Below are positions 1 to 11,371 of a stretch of DNA of 64,000 bases, piece by piece (the stretch's first letter is position 1; each line of letters begins with the position of its first letter). The position numbers and the translations under genes were made by a program. A model generated the notes under the pieces. The model saw only the letters and a list, made by a program, of their open reading frames with translations. It had not been told where the DNA came from and ran no database searches. The stretch is taken from assembly GCA_024180945.1 (NCBI GenBank), contig JAKSGN010000002.1, positions 2,294,001-2,358,000 on the forward strand, read 5' to 3'. The DNA is from Macrophomina tecta. Taxonomy: Eukaryota > Ascomycota > Dothideomycetes > Botryosphaeriales > Botryosphaeriaceae.

Positions 1-177
1 TGCTGGCTGTCTACTTTGGAGGACTTGCCGTGGGCTGCGAGCGACAATGAGAGCCTGAAAACCTTTGCTAAGCATCTGGCGGACCAGGAAGGCCTTGAGG
101 TCTGGCAGCTTCTGGACAGGTTCAAGGCTGATCCGGAGCTGGCGGCGTTCTGTGGTCGCCCGGATCTTGGCCAGTGA
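1..177 (+). CDS. C-terminal end of an unidentified protein (5' truncated by window)
   Basis: Frame 1 is open from the first base to a TGA at 175-177 and gives 58 residues. The tail is acidic and leucine-rich and ends FCGRPDLGQ. No family is recognisable. The frame has no internal stop and a codon-like composition, so I read it as the end of a gene that begins upstream of the window; the first residues could also be the 3' part of a larger exon. The reading as a gene end is an inference from one open frame only. Confidence 0.45.
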   Translation, partial: CWLSTLEDLPWAASDNESLKTFAKHLADQEGLEVWQLLDRFKADPELAAFCGRPDLGQ

Positions 178-2200
178 GGCTATAGGGGCTAAGTAGGACA
201 CGGGAAGGAGCTGGGGTTTGGGGCTCCGCAGGATTCCCTTGCGGATTTCTAACTATTGGTTAGCTTTCAGGGATTCTCTTCTCACTGCGATAAGCAGGAC
301 AATGGGGCTTGATTGGCTAAGATTTGCTTTCTATTGCTCTACTGCTCTCTTGCGGGGTTGAGGGACTGCGATTCTTGGTATTTCAAAACCGTTCAATGGG
401 GTTGTAGTGCTGCCTCTTCCAAGTCTCTAGACGACTTGGACACTGTTTACCCTCAAGGTGCGGCTTATCCGTGGTTTTTCTCATGCCGAAGCAGAGAATA
501 AGCTTGGGGTAGAGTAGAATCTATAGGCGCGTTCTCCGGACTGGTCTCTCTTGCGATGCACCTTTCGGTTCAGAATCTCAGGGTATTATTTTGCGAACTG
601 TTCAGCTGGACAGTGCACGATGCAGAACTTGATCATTCCCGCTAAATCCCATCTCGAAGGCAAATTAGTAGGAGCTGACAATCTAGCGGCGAAGAAGTAC
701 ATTATTTCTCAGTTGCTACGTGTATTTCCCTTCCCGAATATTTTCATAATGACTCACAGCTTCATTCTAGTGATAAGAGCCTTCTTGCGAATAGCACACG
801 TGAGCGCCAGCGCAGTATATTGTCAGTACCTTCTACAGAGTTAGCATGACGTCTTTTGCGGGATTACGTCCCACTTTTGGCAAGTTGTATGTTATACGAA
901 TAGTCGTAGAAAGCCCTGAGGGCATGCTAGCTCGGCCGCCGTCTGCACTGGCCTCCTGTACCAACCACAACATGGCAGCTTCACATTCTCACTAGGGAAA
1001 ACACAACTTTCAACCGTCGCTTCCACGGCCACATTCGATTTTGGTCATTGTTATGTGCCTCAAACGGGCTGGAGTTTCAGCTCATCACGAATATGAGAGC
1101 ACACGCCATCTTACTCCTTGCTAGAACTCTTCCGTGTGTCCTCTGAGACGTCATGTCTAGACATTTTGGTACTTCAGCCCCGGAAAAAAACACCACCTCT
1201 CTCTTTCGCTCAGAAGTGCTAACGACCCGGTATAGTAGCAGGCTTACCTCGTCTCGCAATTTCCCATTGCACTTCATCGTATCGCTCGGCCACCCTAGGA
1301 ATTGGCAAGTTCTTCCAATGTCCAGATGCCTACGAAAAGATGCTAGGGACCCTGAAAGGGAGAAGAATTGCCGCTCAGTCTAGCTGCTTTGGGTCTTAGA
1401 ATGGAGGGTGTTGTGCCGACCACTGTGGCCACCTCTACTCGAGTGAGATTGGCGCTGAAACACCAACCTGCCAGAGTGGCTGCGTGCTCCGCGTCCAAGA
1501 AGCCAAAGGGCTTGAAAGAGTAGTTCAGCAGCAAGCGGGTTGGCATTTCGCCAGCGTCGCCTGATAAATGGTCGTGATAGACAGGGAGGCGACAGCCACC
1601 ACCTGTTAAGGCAGGAGCAGGCTTAGCGCCTGGACAGCCATAGCTAGCTACCTCCTTCCAGCGAGTACGAGTTACTCAATACCAATCAAAAATACAATCA
1701 GACTTGCTTTCATTTATTCTTCGTTTTGGCACGGCGCCACAACGCCACCGACTGTGCTAACAACCTCGGCGCGGCGAAAACGGAGTACGAGACGATTTCA
1801 GTGCAGGATCAGCTAACACTGACGCTCGCTCCGTTCATGGGAGGAATGAAGCAGGAGCTCATGTCCCCTTGGGTGGCCAGGTCAGCACAATGCCGCCAGT
1901 GAAAGTTCCCAGGCACAGTTCTACTATGGGAGCAACAAAGGCCACTTTCAGCAGCTCTCCTGAAGATATCTTAGATCAATCGTCCGTTAATACATTCCAA
2001 CATGGGGACAGTCATTTTCTGACAACGGACCAGGAGTAGCAAGCCTTTTCGACGATTTGAAAGCCAACGGCCACCCCCTGCCCACTTTCTTTTCAAGCGT
2101 CCCCTTTCTAGCGTCCGCGCGTCTGCGCCGTCCCCAGGAAGATCAAATATAAACTCCAGTCAACCGGCGAGTCCAGCGAGAACGCAAGGCAGTCTACACT
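178..2200. other. No recognisable gene
   Basis: Short ORFs occur on both strands but none shows a domain, a conserved motif or a convincing splice-joined continuation. Base composition is near even. I see nothing to annotate here. Confidence 0.5.
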
Positions 2201-2701
2201 CACCTTCTTCGCACAGCTCTGGCAAGTTCCCTCCGAAATGGCCGGACAAGCGGCTAAAGGACCACGAGTTCACGAGGGGTTGCATTGTGCAAATCACCAA
2301 GCTCAGAGCCTCCAGACCCAATAGAATCTGGCGCAGACATCAAGCAGCCACCTTGGAGGCTCACGGTGATGTGGTGGCTGTCGGCATGTGGGCTACCTTC
2401 GGGGAAGACGGAGGCTACGACATGAAGTCCGTAACGCTATGGGCTTCAAAAAATGTAGTTCTTCCCATCCTTCCCCTTGGATACAGAGATTTCTGACATC
2501 ATCTCTGGTACCCTGAAGTATAATGGTATGTGTAATATCTTCGAGTGGAAGGCGTGGCTTGACTCCCGGGGAGTGTGTTATGGTTGGAGGCGAGATCTGG
2601 AGCGCTACGTCATGAAAGCTAGCCTGGATCAGGAGGCCTTGACGAGTCATAGCTCGATGGAATATATCGACGGGCTTTGGGAGAAGGTTGTGGCGGGCTA
2701 G
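2200..2701 (+). pseudogene. Degenerate ORF, possibly a DUF6590-like remnant
   Basis: The frame through 2200-2496 is open without an ATG at its head. It contains a stretch (FTRGCIV... about 70 residues later LPILPLGYRDF) that resembles the fungal DUF6590 pattern of a short FxxG strand followed by a VVLPI strand. A second open stretch in another frame (about 2541-2701, ending GLWEKVVAG) follows after a stop and looks protein-like. Either an unrecognised intron or frameshifts separate the two. The family assignment is a weak resemblance from memory; that this is an eroded gene is inference. Confidence 0.25.
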
Positions 2702-4206
2702 ACCATGACGGAGATCAAGGAGTCCGGAGAATTTCCCTGACGCTATGCGGACTTCGCTTCGGCCAGGGCCAACTTGGAGGCAAAGAGGGCGGTTGAGACC
2801 CCTTCCCCAAGCTTGGCTTCCGAGAGAAGGTCTTTTGCCATCAGCAAGGAGAGCGGCAGTAATTCTGAGATCGATGAGGCTGGTGCGGAGCGGAGCTACT
2901 CAAAGAATTCTGTCTGGCGGTAGGACGGTGCTTGACTTTGTCGTCTGTAAGGTAGAGTCTAGGCATATTGGTATGTGCCAGCCTTGAAAGTGGGCTCCGC
3001 GACATACTTTCCTGCGACTTTATTGTCGAAAAGACCAGATGGCAAAAGGGAGCCCACGGCTGCTTCGTCATTAATGGAGAGTTCAAAATTCGACGCATCT
3101 TCTTATTGAGTGCGTTGAATGCATATAGCATCTCTGACATGAGGAAGTGCCTGTAAGCGTTATATTTGCATATAATAGTCTTTGATCACGCTTCGTTGCG
3201 ATTGCAAGACGCTCTCGCACTGGCGAGAGGTCGGAGCTTAGGTGGAGTAGATTTGCCAATATCGGTTAGCACTCGTTTTTAGCTCGCTTCCAAATCTGGC
3301 ATCGCGTAATCTCCAATCGACACTCTCCAGGTCGACTGCATAGCCCGCCCCGATCGAAATCCGGAGGAACGCGGAAGTTACGCCTACTTCACAGATCTCT
3401 CGGTTACTTCCAACAAGTGTCAGAAGGCGCGTGCGTTCGAGTGATGTTTGGCAACGATGGCGTGTAACAACGAGACGCTTAGATCCAGCAGTGTTGCAAC
3501 GGCAGAATAAAACAGGAACGGGCAGTTTAAAGATATTATGTCGCTGTAACTGGCACACGCATTCCTTTTTTAGTCGTCTTTGTATATTTCCTCGTGGATT
3601 CGAGCACGGATGCCGAGATGTTAGATGGTCTTACCGACTGTCTAGCGTGGCTCTGCAGAAGCCAATATCTATATCATCTCATTCCATGACGGACGGTTAG
3701 CTTCGAGGCCAGGCAGTCTTCATCTGGCATGGATTTGATAGGGGCTGTGGCGTCCTAGTACTCGGTATCCCGGACATAGCTTCGGATCACGGGACTCCTC
3801 TGGACACAGTTTTGCTGAAATAAGCCCACGAGATAGCTCTCTCATGGCGATTATCTAAGGCAAGAATCAGCTGAAGAAAGTGGCGGGCTGCATGCGTGAG
3901 TGACTTGGAGCGGCAGAGCCAAAGCTCTCTACTGACAAGCTGCGAGCAACTTCTCAGTTGTTCACCGGGTAGCAGAATACCGGTAAGAAAAGAATCACTG
4001 CCGGTACTTCTTCGGTAGGCATGGGGGAGCTGTTTTCCAAGGGTTTTCCACTTCCGCACGCACCATTGACGCGTTGCGGTGACATCAGCCGCTACTCGGC
4101 ACGCTCGCGTTCTCCAAGGGCATGTTTGCTTGCAGCCTTGAGCCTTTCTCCCCGGCACCACCATCATAACTACAGTCGCTCTACTTCCGCTTCGCGGCAA
4201 GCGAAA
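2702..4206. other. No recognisable gene; upstream region of the 4207 gene
   Basis: Only short overlapping ORFs without recognisable motifs. The final few hundred bases are presumably promoter and 5' leader of the gene starting at 4207. An in-frame ATG at 4021 extends that ORF, but the extension has low-complexity, UTR-like composition. Confidence 0.45.
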
Positions 4207-5370
4207 ATGTCGTCCGCTATTTACATCCCTCCGCATCGCCGCCATGGCGATGGTAGCGATAGTTCTGGTACGCCCTATAACTCTCTCCTCCCACATCTCT
4301 CGATGTCGTCTCGCGACCGTCCTGAACAGCGCACAGATTTGTCGCCGCCGCCCTCATCGTTTTCCTCCGGCTATTCTCAGGCCTTGAGCACTTACAGCCC
4401 CGCCAACGGCGGAGATGGCGCCAGCCGCCGCGAGCGTCAGCGCCGAAACAAATTAAACACTCTGGCCTGGGTGGTGGCCCGCAACTGGCGCCGCGCGGAG
4501 TCTTCCAGCTCGGAGGATGATGCCAACTCGCCGCCGGATGCCCTATCCTACCCACTCACTGAAGCGAGGCCCGGCATGAGTTCAGAAGCGGCGGACCTTG
4601 CTAACAAATTTTCGCTCCTGGCCAGGCTTAGCACCTCCACGCCGAAGAGCGGCCAACCTACCGTACCCACCATGTTTACGACACCTCTAGCCATCTCTGC
4701 CTTCGCATCCACAACCGCCGCGCCGTCTCACATCTACACAGCTACTACTACGAGCCCCGTCCTTTCGAAGATGGCCTCCGCCGCCATCAGCCATTCGCCG
4801 CCGTCGCCGTCTCCCGCCCCCGCCCCCGCACCCACCGAGCCGGTCGTCAGCAAGCGCCTCGGCACACACAGCCTGACCGCATCTCGCATCATCTTTGTCA
4901 AGAACCCGCACGGCGAGACCTCGTGGCGCGGCCACCCGGGCATCATCATGGCGGTCGACGGGTGCAAGGCGCACGTGGTCACGCTGACGACGTGGAAGGA
5001 CAAGAACTGCGTGCAGAAGTGGGCCGGCGCGACGCGGCCGGCCCGGTACCGCGAGTGGTTCCTGCTCGTCGACGACGGGCGCACCCGCACCCACGACACG
5101 CTGCCCGTCATGATGCTGCGAGGTGGCAAGCAGATGCCCAAGCTGTGCTATGTCGATTGCAAGAGGAGCCATTGGCTGGAGCGGAACGAGTTGGAGAAGT
5201 TCAGATACCATGGCGACACGGAGTACTTTGTGACGCAGGAGAGCTTGGCGCAGCTGAAGAGCCATTTGGCGTACTTGGAGACGGTGGAGACGCCGTGGAT
5301 TGATGATGTGGTGGCTGGTTCGGAGTCTGGTGGGCCCGGTGAGCTCGAGGCTGTGAGTCAGCAACTGTGA
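4207..5370 (+). CDS. Conserved hypothetical basic protein, 387 aa
   Basis: A single-exon reading frame. The start at 4207 is preferred over the in-frame ATG at 4021 because it has AAAA immediately before the ATG and opens with an ordered segment (MSSAIYIPPHRRHGD), while the extension is rich in Ser, Arg and His. Residues 1-220 are Ser/Pro/Thr/Ala-rich and probably disordered, with an acidic serine patch (SSSSEDDAN). Residues about 225-375 form a compact domain that is Trp/Lys/Arg-rich (TSWRGHPGIIMAVDG, YREWFLLVDDG, VDCKRSHWLERNELEKF). There is no signal peptide or membrane segment. I do not recognise the family. The domain's beta-strand pattern could suit an SH3- or PemK-like barrel, but that is only a guess. 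Confidence 0.7.
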   Translation: MSSAIYIPPHRRHGDGSDSSGTPYNSLLPHLSMSSRDRPEQRTDLSPPPSSFSSGYSQALSTYSPANGGDGASRRERQRRNKLNTLAWVVARNWRRAESSSSEDDANSPPDALSYPLTEARPGMSSEAADLANKFSLLARLSTSTPKSGQPTVPTMFTTPLAISAFASTTAAPSHIYTATTTSPVLSKMASAAISHSPPSPSPAPAPAPTEPVVSKRLGTHSLTASRIIFVKNPHGETSWRGHPGIIMAVDGCKAHVVTLTTWKDKNCVQKWAGATRPARYREWFLLVDDGRTRTHDTLPVMMLRGGKQMPKLCYVDCKRSHWLERNELEKFRYHGDTEYFVTQESLAQLKSHLAYLETVETPWIDDVVAGSESGGPGELEAVSQQL

Positions 5371-8300
5371 GCTGTCTGAAAAGAGGTCTGAGTGTTTGAA
5401 GGTTACGGTGACCAAGTTTCCGTTCTTGAAGGTCTTGAAAGATTTCTTTTTCCGTTCGCGATGTTGAAATCGTGATTGAGAAGCTCGTCTTCGTTATCGG
5501 CCCAGTGGTCGATTTCTGGCGACACTCTAGTTATATGTTGGGCCCCCGTGGTTGGGAAAAATAGCATGTACTATCTTTCTGCGGAGCTTTTCCTTTCATT
5601 GGCAGCTCATGCTGACTATAATGCTGAGCTTTGAGGTAAAAAGATGGTCCCTTACTGTATCTCATTCAAAGCAAGAAGTATTCAGAGGCTCTTCTTCGTG
5701 GTATCAACGACACTTAGATTCCCTCGAATTGTCACAATTTTGCAGATTGGTTGCTCGCCCAATTGTGCTTTTGGAATAATAAGATTGGTGGGGCCTTGGG
5801 CTTCCGCCCTCGGCTTGTCTCATGCATCTAGCGCTCGAATATTCAAATTATAGCTTGTGGAAGACGCAGACTATACAAGGGGCTTGAAGAGTCCCATCGC
5901 ATTATCCCGCATAAGTGTATTCTTGCACTCCCTACAGTGGATGATATTGAAATACATGAAAACATGCTAGACTATCTCAAATAGACATAGACGCCATGCT
6001 ATCCAGGATTCTGGTTTGGCAGATTAATGGCAAAAACAGAGCATTTGGTGAAGTACCTTGGGGGTCTTTGGGCGGCGTCGGTGAGGTCACTTTCAACTGG
6101 ATGTGTCCCCAATATCATCGCTCCCGGCATACATCCTTTCTTTAACGGAAATCCTACGAATGCCCAATTGCTAACGCTACAAAAGCTTACTCGTAATTGG
6201 CAGTGGGTAAAAAGGATAGGCCGAACGCTTGCCAATGCATTGGTTTCTTCTCTTCTCTCAAGCTGGCTTTCAACCTGATCACAGAGAGCGTCGAAAGATA
6301 CAGTTGCGGCTGAGAAGATGACTGCATTAAATGTTCTTAGTTGATCACGCAGCTCTTCTTGACTAGCAAAGCAGGCTATATGATGATGCCAATTTTGACT
6401 ACTTACTAGAAATGGGTCAGAGCACCTTGTTTAAATAAACCTAAGGTGGAAAATTGACCCGGGTAAAGGAGAGAAGGATATTGCGTGTGTGTGTGTGTGT
6501 GTGTTGGGGGAGGGGGCGCCTTTGACAAGAAGACTCAGCTGTTCATTCAGCAGCCAGGCAACAATACCCATGTGTCCAAGTTCGCTTCTAAATATCGTGG
6601 TCGAAGCCCATACGGCAAGTGGGTCATAGTGGCCCAAGAACGAAAGAATCTTCGACAGAGCTTCCAGCTTTTCCCGCAAGCTGTAGACAACTCATTGTAC
6701 CTCGTTTCTTCTTTGTCACGCGATTAGGCCCATTGCTGACGCTTCTCGCCTCTAGTTTCTTCTGCCTCATACCTATCAGAACATCAGGGCGCGCTGCTCT
6801 GGACAGCCTACGCGCGCAGCTTGTTCACTGACCGGAGGGATCCGCCAAGTCCTGTCTTCCATAAAAATATGTGAGGTAGCCGCGATAGTTGTGAAAAGGA
6901 ATGTCCAGCACTTTAAAAGGACTTTCTTGACCAAGAGCGTTCATGCTGCGGTGTGGTACTATATTAGTGATGTCTCTGGTCGATTTGTGACGAGAAATCA
7001 CTGCAGCAGCGATGGTTGCAGATCGGTCACCAGGCGCTAGATTTCCACCACAGCCTCCTGAGATGAATTCTTGGGGCCAAGTGGCCCAGCGTGTCTCTCA
7101 CTCAATTGCCGTCAGCTCTCCGCGGAACCGCCACTGAAACCGCGTCGCCCGCCCTCTTGCAAGCAAACTCCGGCACTGTTGCAACGACGCAGGCCTGGAA
7201 AGACCTCTTCAGCTCGCTATCCATGCCTGACCGACTGCTCCATGCTTTTGCCAACCAATGTGCCAATCTCCGAAAGGAATGCGAGACGGCATTAGTATAT
7301 CGGATAACTGTGGCTCAGTTGCGGCTCGGGCGCTTATGGGCAGTACGGAGCGCACAATCGAACAAAGAGCTGATATTTGGCGGCTGCCTTCAAGTAAGTT
7401 GATTCATCACCGCAAAATCTGCTTTCGGTGAGAATATCCCACATAGTTTGCATTCGATGCGCTCCACTGACGCCTGCGATATTCCTATGGCGGCTGCTTG
7501 CCGCGGTCGTAGCCTTCAGGCTCAGTCTCCTTATGGGCAGATGTCTCCCTCAGCAGCGGTCGTTGAGCTCGATCTTTCTCCGACCAATAATCAACCGAAC
7601 CAAGCAACAGAAACTAAAAAGAGTGCTTCCAGCTAGACATTAGTCGGAATTTTCTTGCCGGATATCCACGATGAACAGCTGATGTTAATGGAATATAGCT
7701 TCCGCCATCGTCATGACAACAGGCATAATATGGCTGACAGATGGAAACCAGCAGGTGAGCAACCTTCGTGGCCGATTTTTCTCGTTTATTCTGTTCTTAT
7801 TCAATCTCAGGTCAGACAAAGAGAAGGAGAAGACGGCAGACATGTTAAGTGCAGAAAAGGGCGTAACCATCATGCTGTGATCACCGACGGCAGTGTCTCA
7901 GGTGATGAGCACGTCCTCAATATTATGCTCTCACTCTCGAATTTCTTGGAGCTCTGGCAGGCAATTGTGACGAGGCTCAGATTCTACGTGGTCAGTTCAT
8001 GCCATCTATCATCAACTCCTGGGCGACCAAACCTTTGCTTACAGCCCCTGTCCAGGCCACCACAGGCGTTGTTTGCCGTGGAAAATCCCTATTAAAACAA
8101 GTGGCAATAGGTGCACACCGAGTTTCAAGCGGGTCAGATGCAGGTGGATGATATCGCTGCCCATGCATTTGCCTTTGTTGTTTTCCGCGTATCCATACTC
8201 ACCTCCCTGAATACACCGGACTCGAAGGCCCCGAATCTGTCCAAGTTTATAGTAAACTGACTCGCAGTGTAAACAAGGAACCCATAGACACCATTTTCTC

Positions 8301-8875
8301 TCCCGCACATAACATGCGAGGGTTGTCGATCACCGGCGGTGGTGTTGAATGGCATGCTGTTGTCGATGAACAATCACCACTTGGCAGCTTCCGCACGTCA
8401 GAAGTACCGCTCCGTATCCTCGTGTCCGGCTGAGTCGCAGGTATCGGAGAGCTGCCCTGCATTTCACAGCCCTGTCGGCCCACCATCGGCTGTCCATTTC
8501 CCGAGATACAATCCTCGGCCTGTTGTTTTGGTATTTCGGGAATCTCAGGCTATGGTCCTTGTCACCATTGCCTGGAGGTCGTTTAAAAAAAAAAAAAAAA
8601 TAAGAGCGAGAAGGCGGCGGGCGCAGTCTCGGGAAAGTGCGGACTCCGTGTATGTATTATGAAAAAGAATGCTCGGGAACTGTGATTTGCGGCCACGACT
8701 TTTGTTGTTTCGGCATTGTTGGTCTCCCCGGCCTCCCGAAGAGCCGTCTCCGGAAGCCAGTCCAACGTCACCGCGCGAACGGACACGTCCTCCACCCACA
8801 ACTACATACAATCCCACGCAACGCCACCGAAGCTTTCCACAACCTACCCACATTCCGCCCGCCTCCACATCCAAG
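5371..8875. other. Gene-poor stretch with eroded coding pieces
   Basis: No intact gene is visible. At 7045-7400 the + strand reads protein-like pieces (MNSWGQVAQRVSHSIA, then in another frame AWKDLFSSLSMPDRLLHAFANQC..., ending CLQ); a few residues match no family I know. At 8190-8450 a + strand frame is open over about 80 codons (GLEGPESVQVYSKLTRSV... to ILVSG) and then stops. These look like remnants of one or two genes with broken frames. A (TG)n run lies at 6485-6504 and an A17 run at about 8585-8600. Confidence 0.3.
6485..6504. repeat. (TG)n microsatellite
   Basis: Ten tandem GT dinucleotides followed by a G-rich run, in noncoding DNA. Confidence 0.9.
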
Positions 8876-9372
8876 ATGGTATGCGCCCGCTGCCTTTCCC
8901 CCCGCACACGCCGCGTGCCCCACACTCGCCCAACCCGCGACCCGCGCCCTCCCCCCGAAAAAAGAGCTATCCAGCAAGCTGATGCACAAAAATCGCCGCG
9001 CTCTAGACCGCCCTCTTCAACTTCCAATCGCTCCTCCTCGTCATACTCCTCCTCATCTGCACGAGCACCTACGTGCATGCCGTCGCGCCCGGCATCATGG
9101 ACCGCAACAAGGACGGGTACGCCGAAAACTCCGCCTCCCGCATCGCCGAACCACTGCTAACGCCCCTTCCAAGCGTCTTCGGCATATTCTGGAAATTTGC
9201 CCGAGTGGGCGAGCGGCTGAGTCCGTACGTCAGCTTATGCTGCATCCTGATGGCTGTGAGTGGATGTTCCTTTCTGCGCGGATCGAAGAAGGGGGGGGGG
9301 GCGAGATGTTAGTATATGAGATGCTGACGATAATCGACGACGGTGCAGGCTTCGCTTTTCGTCGGCCAGTAG
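8876..9372 (+). CDS. ksh1: Protein kish (KSH1/TMEM167 family), 72 aa, four coding exons
   Basis: Exons 8876-8878, 9007-9116, 9174-9255 and 9349-9372 join into 72 residues. The product begins MTALFNFQSLLLVILLL, then has DRNK-DG, then FGIFWKFARVGERLSPYV, and ends SLFVGQ. This is the full length and motif order of the kish family: small early-secretory (ER/Golgi) membrane proteins needed for the secretory pathway, with a signal-like first hydrophobic segment (about residues 5-25) and a second near residues 50-70. The first coding exon is only the ATG: it is followed directly by GTATGC, and the acceptor is CTCTAG before ACC GCC. The other introns have GTACGC...CCAAG and GTGAGT...GTGCAG boundaries, with branch-like CTAAC and CTGAC. 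Longer ORFs over this region are shadows in other frames. Confidence is high because every joint keeps phase and the family length is met exactly. Confidence 0.93.
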
Positions 9373-9853
9373 GCGTGCGGCTAAGCTAGCGGGCGCAGAT
9401 TCCTACGTGTTTCTCGATTTGGGAGCGACGGCGTTTATTTGGGTGGGTGGCTGCTTTGCGGTGCCAGGAATACTGGGTATGGATAATCTTGAGGGGATAG
9501 CTGGGGGGGCTGCTTGCGCGGGTTGACCTGGAAAGAGAACATTCCGGCTGTAATGAACGGTGGCTTGGCTCGCGGGTTGCATGTAGCAGAGGCCCGGCTA
9601 GATATGAGAGCATATTGAATTGGCAGAAGAGGAGCTTGACATGAGTGCTGCTGGAAATTTCAGATGACTTCAATGCATAGCAGATAAGAGCAGCGAGCTC
9701 AGATTTATAGTTTCTAAGCAAGCTGTTGTGAAGAAGTCTGGATGCTACTGTTGAAGGAAATAGTGAAAGAGTATGAGAAGCATGCCGCAAGCTACCCCTG
9801 CCCTTGTTATTTCCCCTTCCCACCTCTCATGTCTTCGCGCTGATGCTGCTGCG
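9373..9853. other. Intergenic region between convergent ends of ksh1 and the BTB gene
   Basis: 3' regions of two converging genes. No motif or RNA gene seen. Confidence 0.5.
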
Positions 9854-10901
9854 TTAGAATGCGACGGTACCAGAGGAGCTGCGCCTGCCAATGCAGGAGT
9901 TCTTGTTAGAGGACGGGGAGAGACTCTCCTGCGTGCCCTCAATCGGCTGTGTGTCCGCATTATCCACGGTGTTCGATTCCACTTCATCATCGTCGATGAA
10001 GTCAGCCTCATAGTCTTCCATCTCCGAATCACTGCAGGAATCAGAGGACCCTGTGCAGTATCCATGTCCACCATTGATAAGCTGCCAGTAACAAGTCTCT
10101 GGGTCATACTCGTCGTGGTCGTGGTACTGGCAAAGGTTTTCCTCCCAGGGCGGATAGTCGTCGAGCTCGCCGTGCTCAGACCTTTGCATCAGAATGGAAA
10201 GCCAGAACTCGGACGAGACCAGCTTGCGTAGGATGAGCTCCTCGAGGCATCCGACGTCAGCCTTGTGGGTCCAGACGCGGGCGAAAAGCTCGATCAAATA
10301 CTTGCGCAAGTGTGAAGTGGCCGGGAGCTCCTTGCACACCTTGAGCACAACACTGTAGCTGGGGACCACGTTGCTGAAAGGATTCATCTCGAGGATGCTG
10401 TCGAACAGGTCGTTCATGAAAAGCCGGATTTCGTACTTATATGCGAAGATGTAGCAGTCGACGGCTTCAGCCTCGAGTTGTTTATGGTAGTACTCGTCGA
10501 GATCTCCTGGGAAGTCGATGTCCTCTACCTCGCGTGGTTCATTCAAGTGGCAGCTCCGGCGCTCGTGGATGCCCCACTTGGGCATCTTGTTCCCGTCCGA
10601 GCGCGCCCAGTCGAGAAAGATCCGGAAGGTGGATGGGCTGACGTCACGGAGTCTTAGGTCGGGTCTGCCAATAGTAGGTTGAATTTTGGGCGAATAGTAT
10701 GATAGGAGGTCCGAGTAAGCGACAAAGGCTTCCTTCTCCGTTCCTACGATGACAGTGGTCATGGCATTGCTCAGGGTTCCCTCGCTGACGCCTGTTAGCG
10801 GGCTTCACGTGAGACTCAGGGATGGGGAAATAGAAAACATACGCGAAAGTGGGTGGCGGCCGCCTCATGGCCTTGGTACCTTCAGATTTGATACTGGCCA
10901 T
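9854..10901 (-). CDS. BTB/POZ domain protein, 329 aa, two exons
   Basis: Exon 1 is 10901-10843 and exon 2 is 10784-9854. The intron has a GTATGT donor and GTCAG acceptor and keeps the frame; an earlier acceptor (CTAACAG) would break it. The protein starts MASIKSEGTKAMRRPPP and enters a fungal BTB/POZ fold: a VIVG-KEAFVAYSDLLSYYSP strand-helix, then TFRIFLDWARS, then YIFAYKYEIRLFMNDLFDSI and a C-terminal BACK-like helical part. The last about 80 residues are acidic (DSCSDSEMEDYEADFIDDDEVE). BTB proteins of this fungal type mediate protein-protein contacts; no ubiquitin-ligase partner is implied. Its head-to-head neighbour at 11372 is a related, broken gene. Confidence 0.85.
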
Positions 10902-11371
10902 GGTTACTGCTCGATCTTTTCGTGAGGAGCGAGAATGGCGAGCGTGTGCAAGTGGAGTTGCAAGTGGAGATGCAAGGCAGAAGCGGATTATGTACCTGCC
11001 GCGGGAGAAGGAAACCACGGGAGGAGGAAAGAGCACTGGCCTGGCAACTGAATAGTTAAGCCCAGCCAGCTTGGAGCAAGCGAATTCGCAGGCTGTGGCA
11101 GCTGTAGGGCTGACGCCGCGAAACGTATGCAGTAGCCCGGGATACACTTCTGGGGCCAGCTTAACTTTAAACAGGTCTGAGCGAGGTCGCATGCGAGTTG
11201 AAGCAGTCGCTTAGACTGAGTTTGCGGCTTCATCGCGATTGATTCCACCCGAACGAGAGCTTCCGCCACGCGCGGTGCGTAACTTTCTGCTCTCTCCGCT
11301 CTTCGGAAACGCCATTTACAACCGCATGGCTCTTTTGACCTTCACAATTCCACTATATCCTCTACGCAGCC
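10902..11371. promoter_or_regulatory. Shared upstream region of two divergent BTB genes
   Basis: About 470 bp separate the two BTB starts, so the promoters are head to head. I see no defined regulatory motif. Confidence 0.4.

Noticed and set aside
8669..9160. ORF beginning MVCARC considered as a CRIPT-like cysteine-rich protein or a 163-aa protein
   Set aside because: Beyond the first few residues the sequence is Pro/Arg/Ser-rich and does not match; the ATG belongs to the spliced ksh1 gene.
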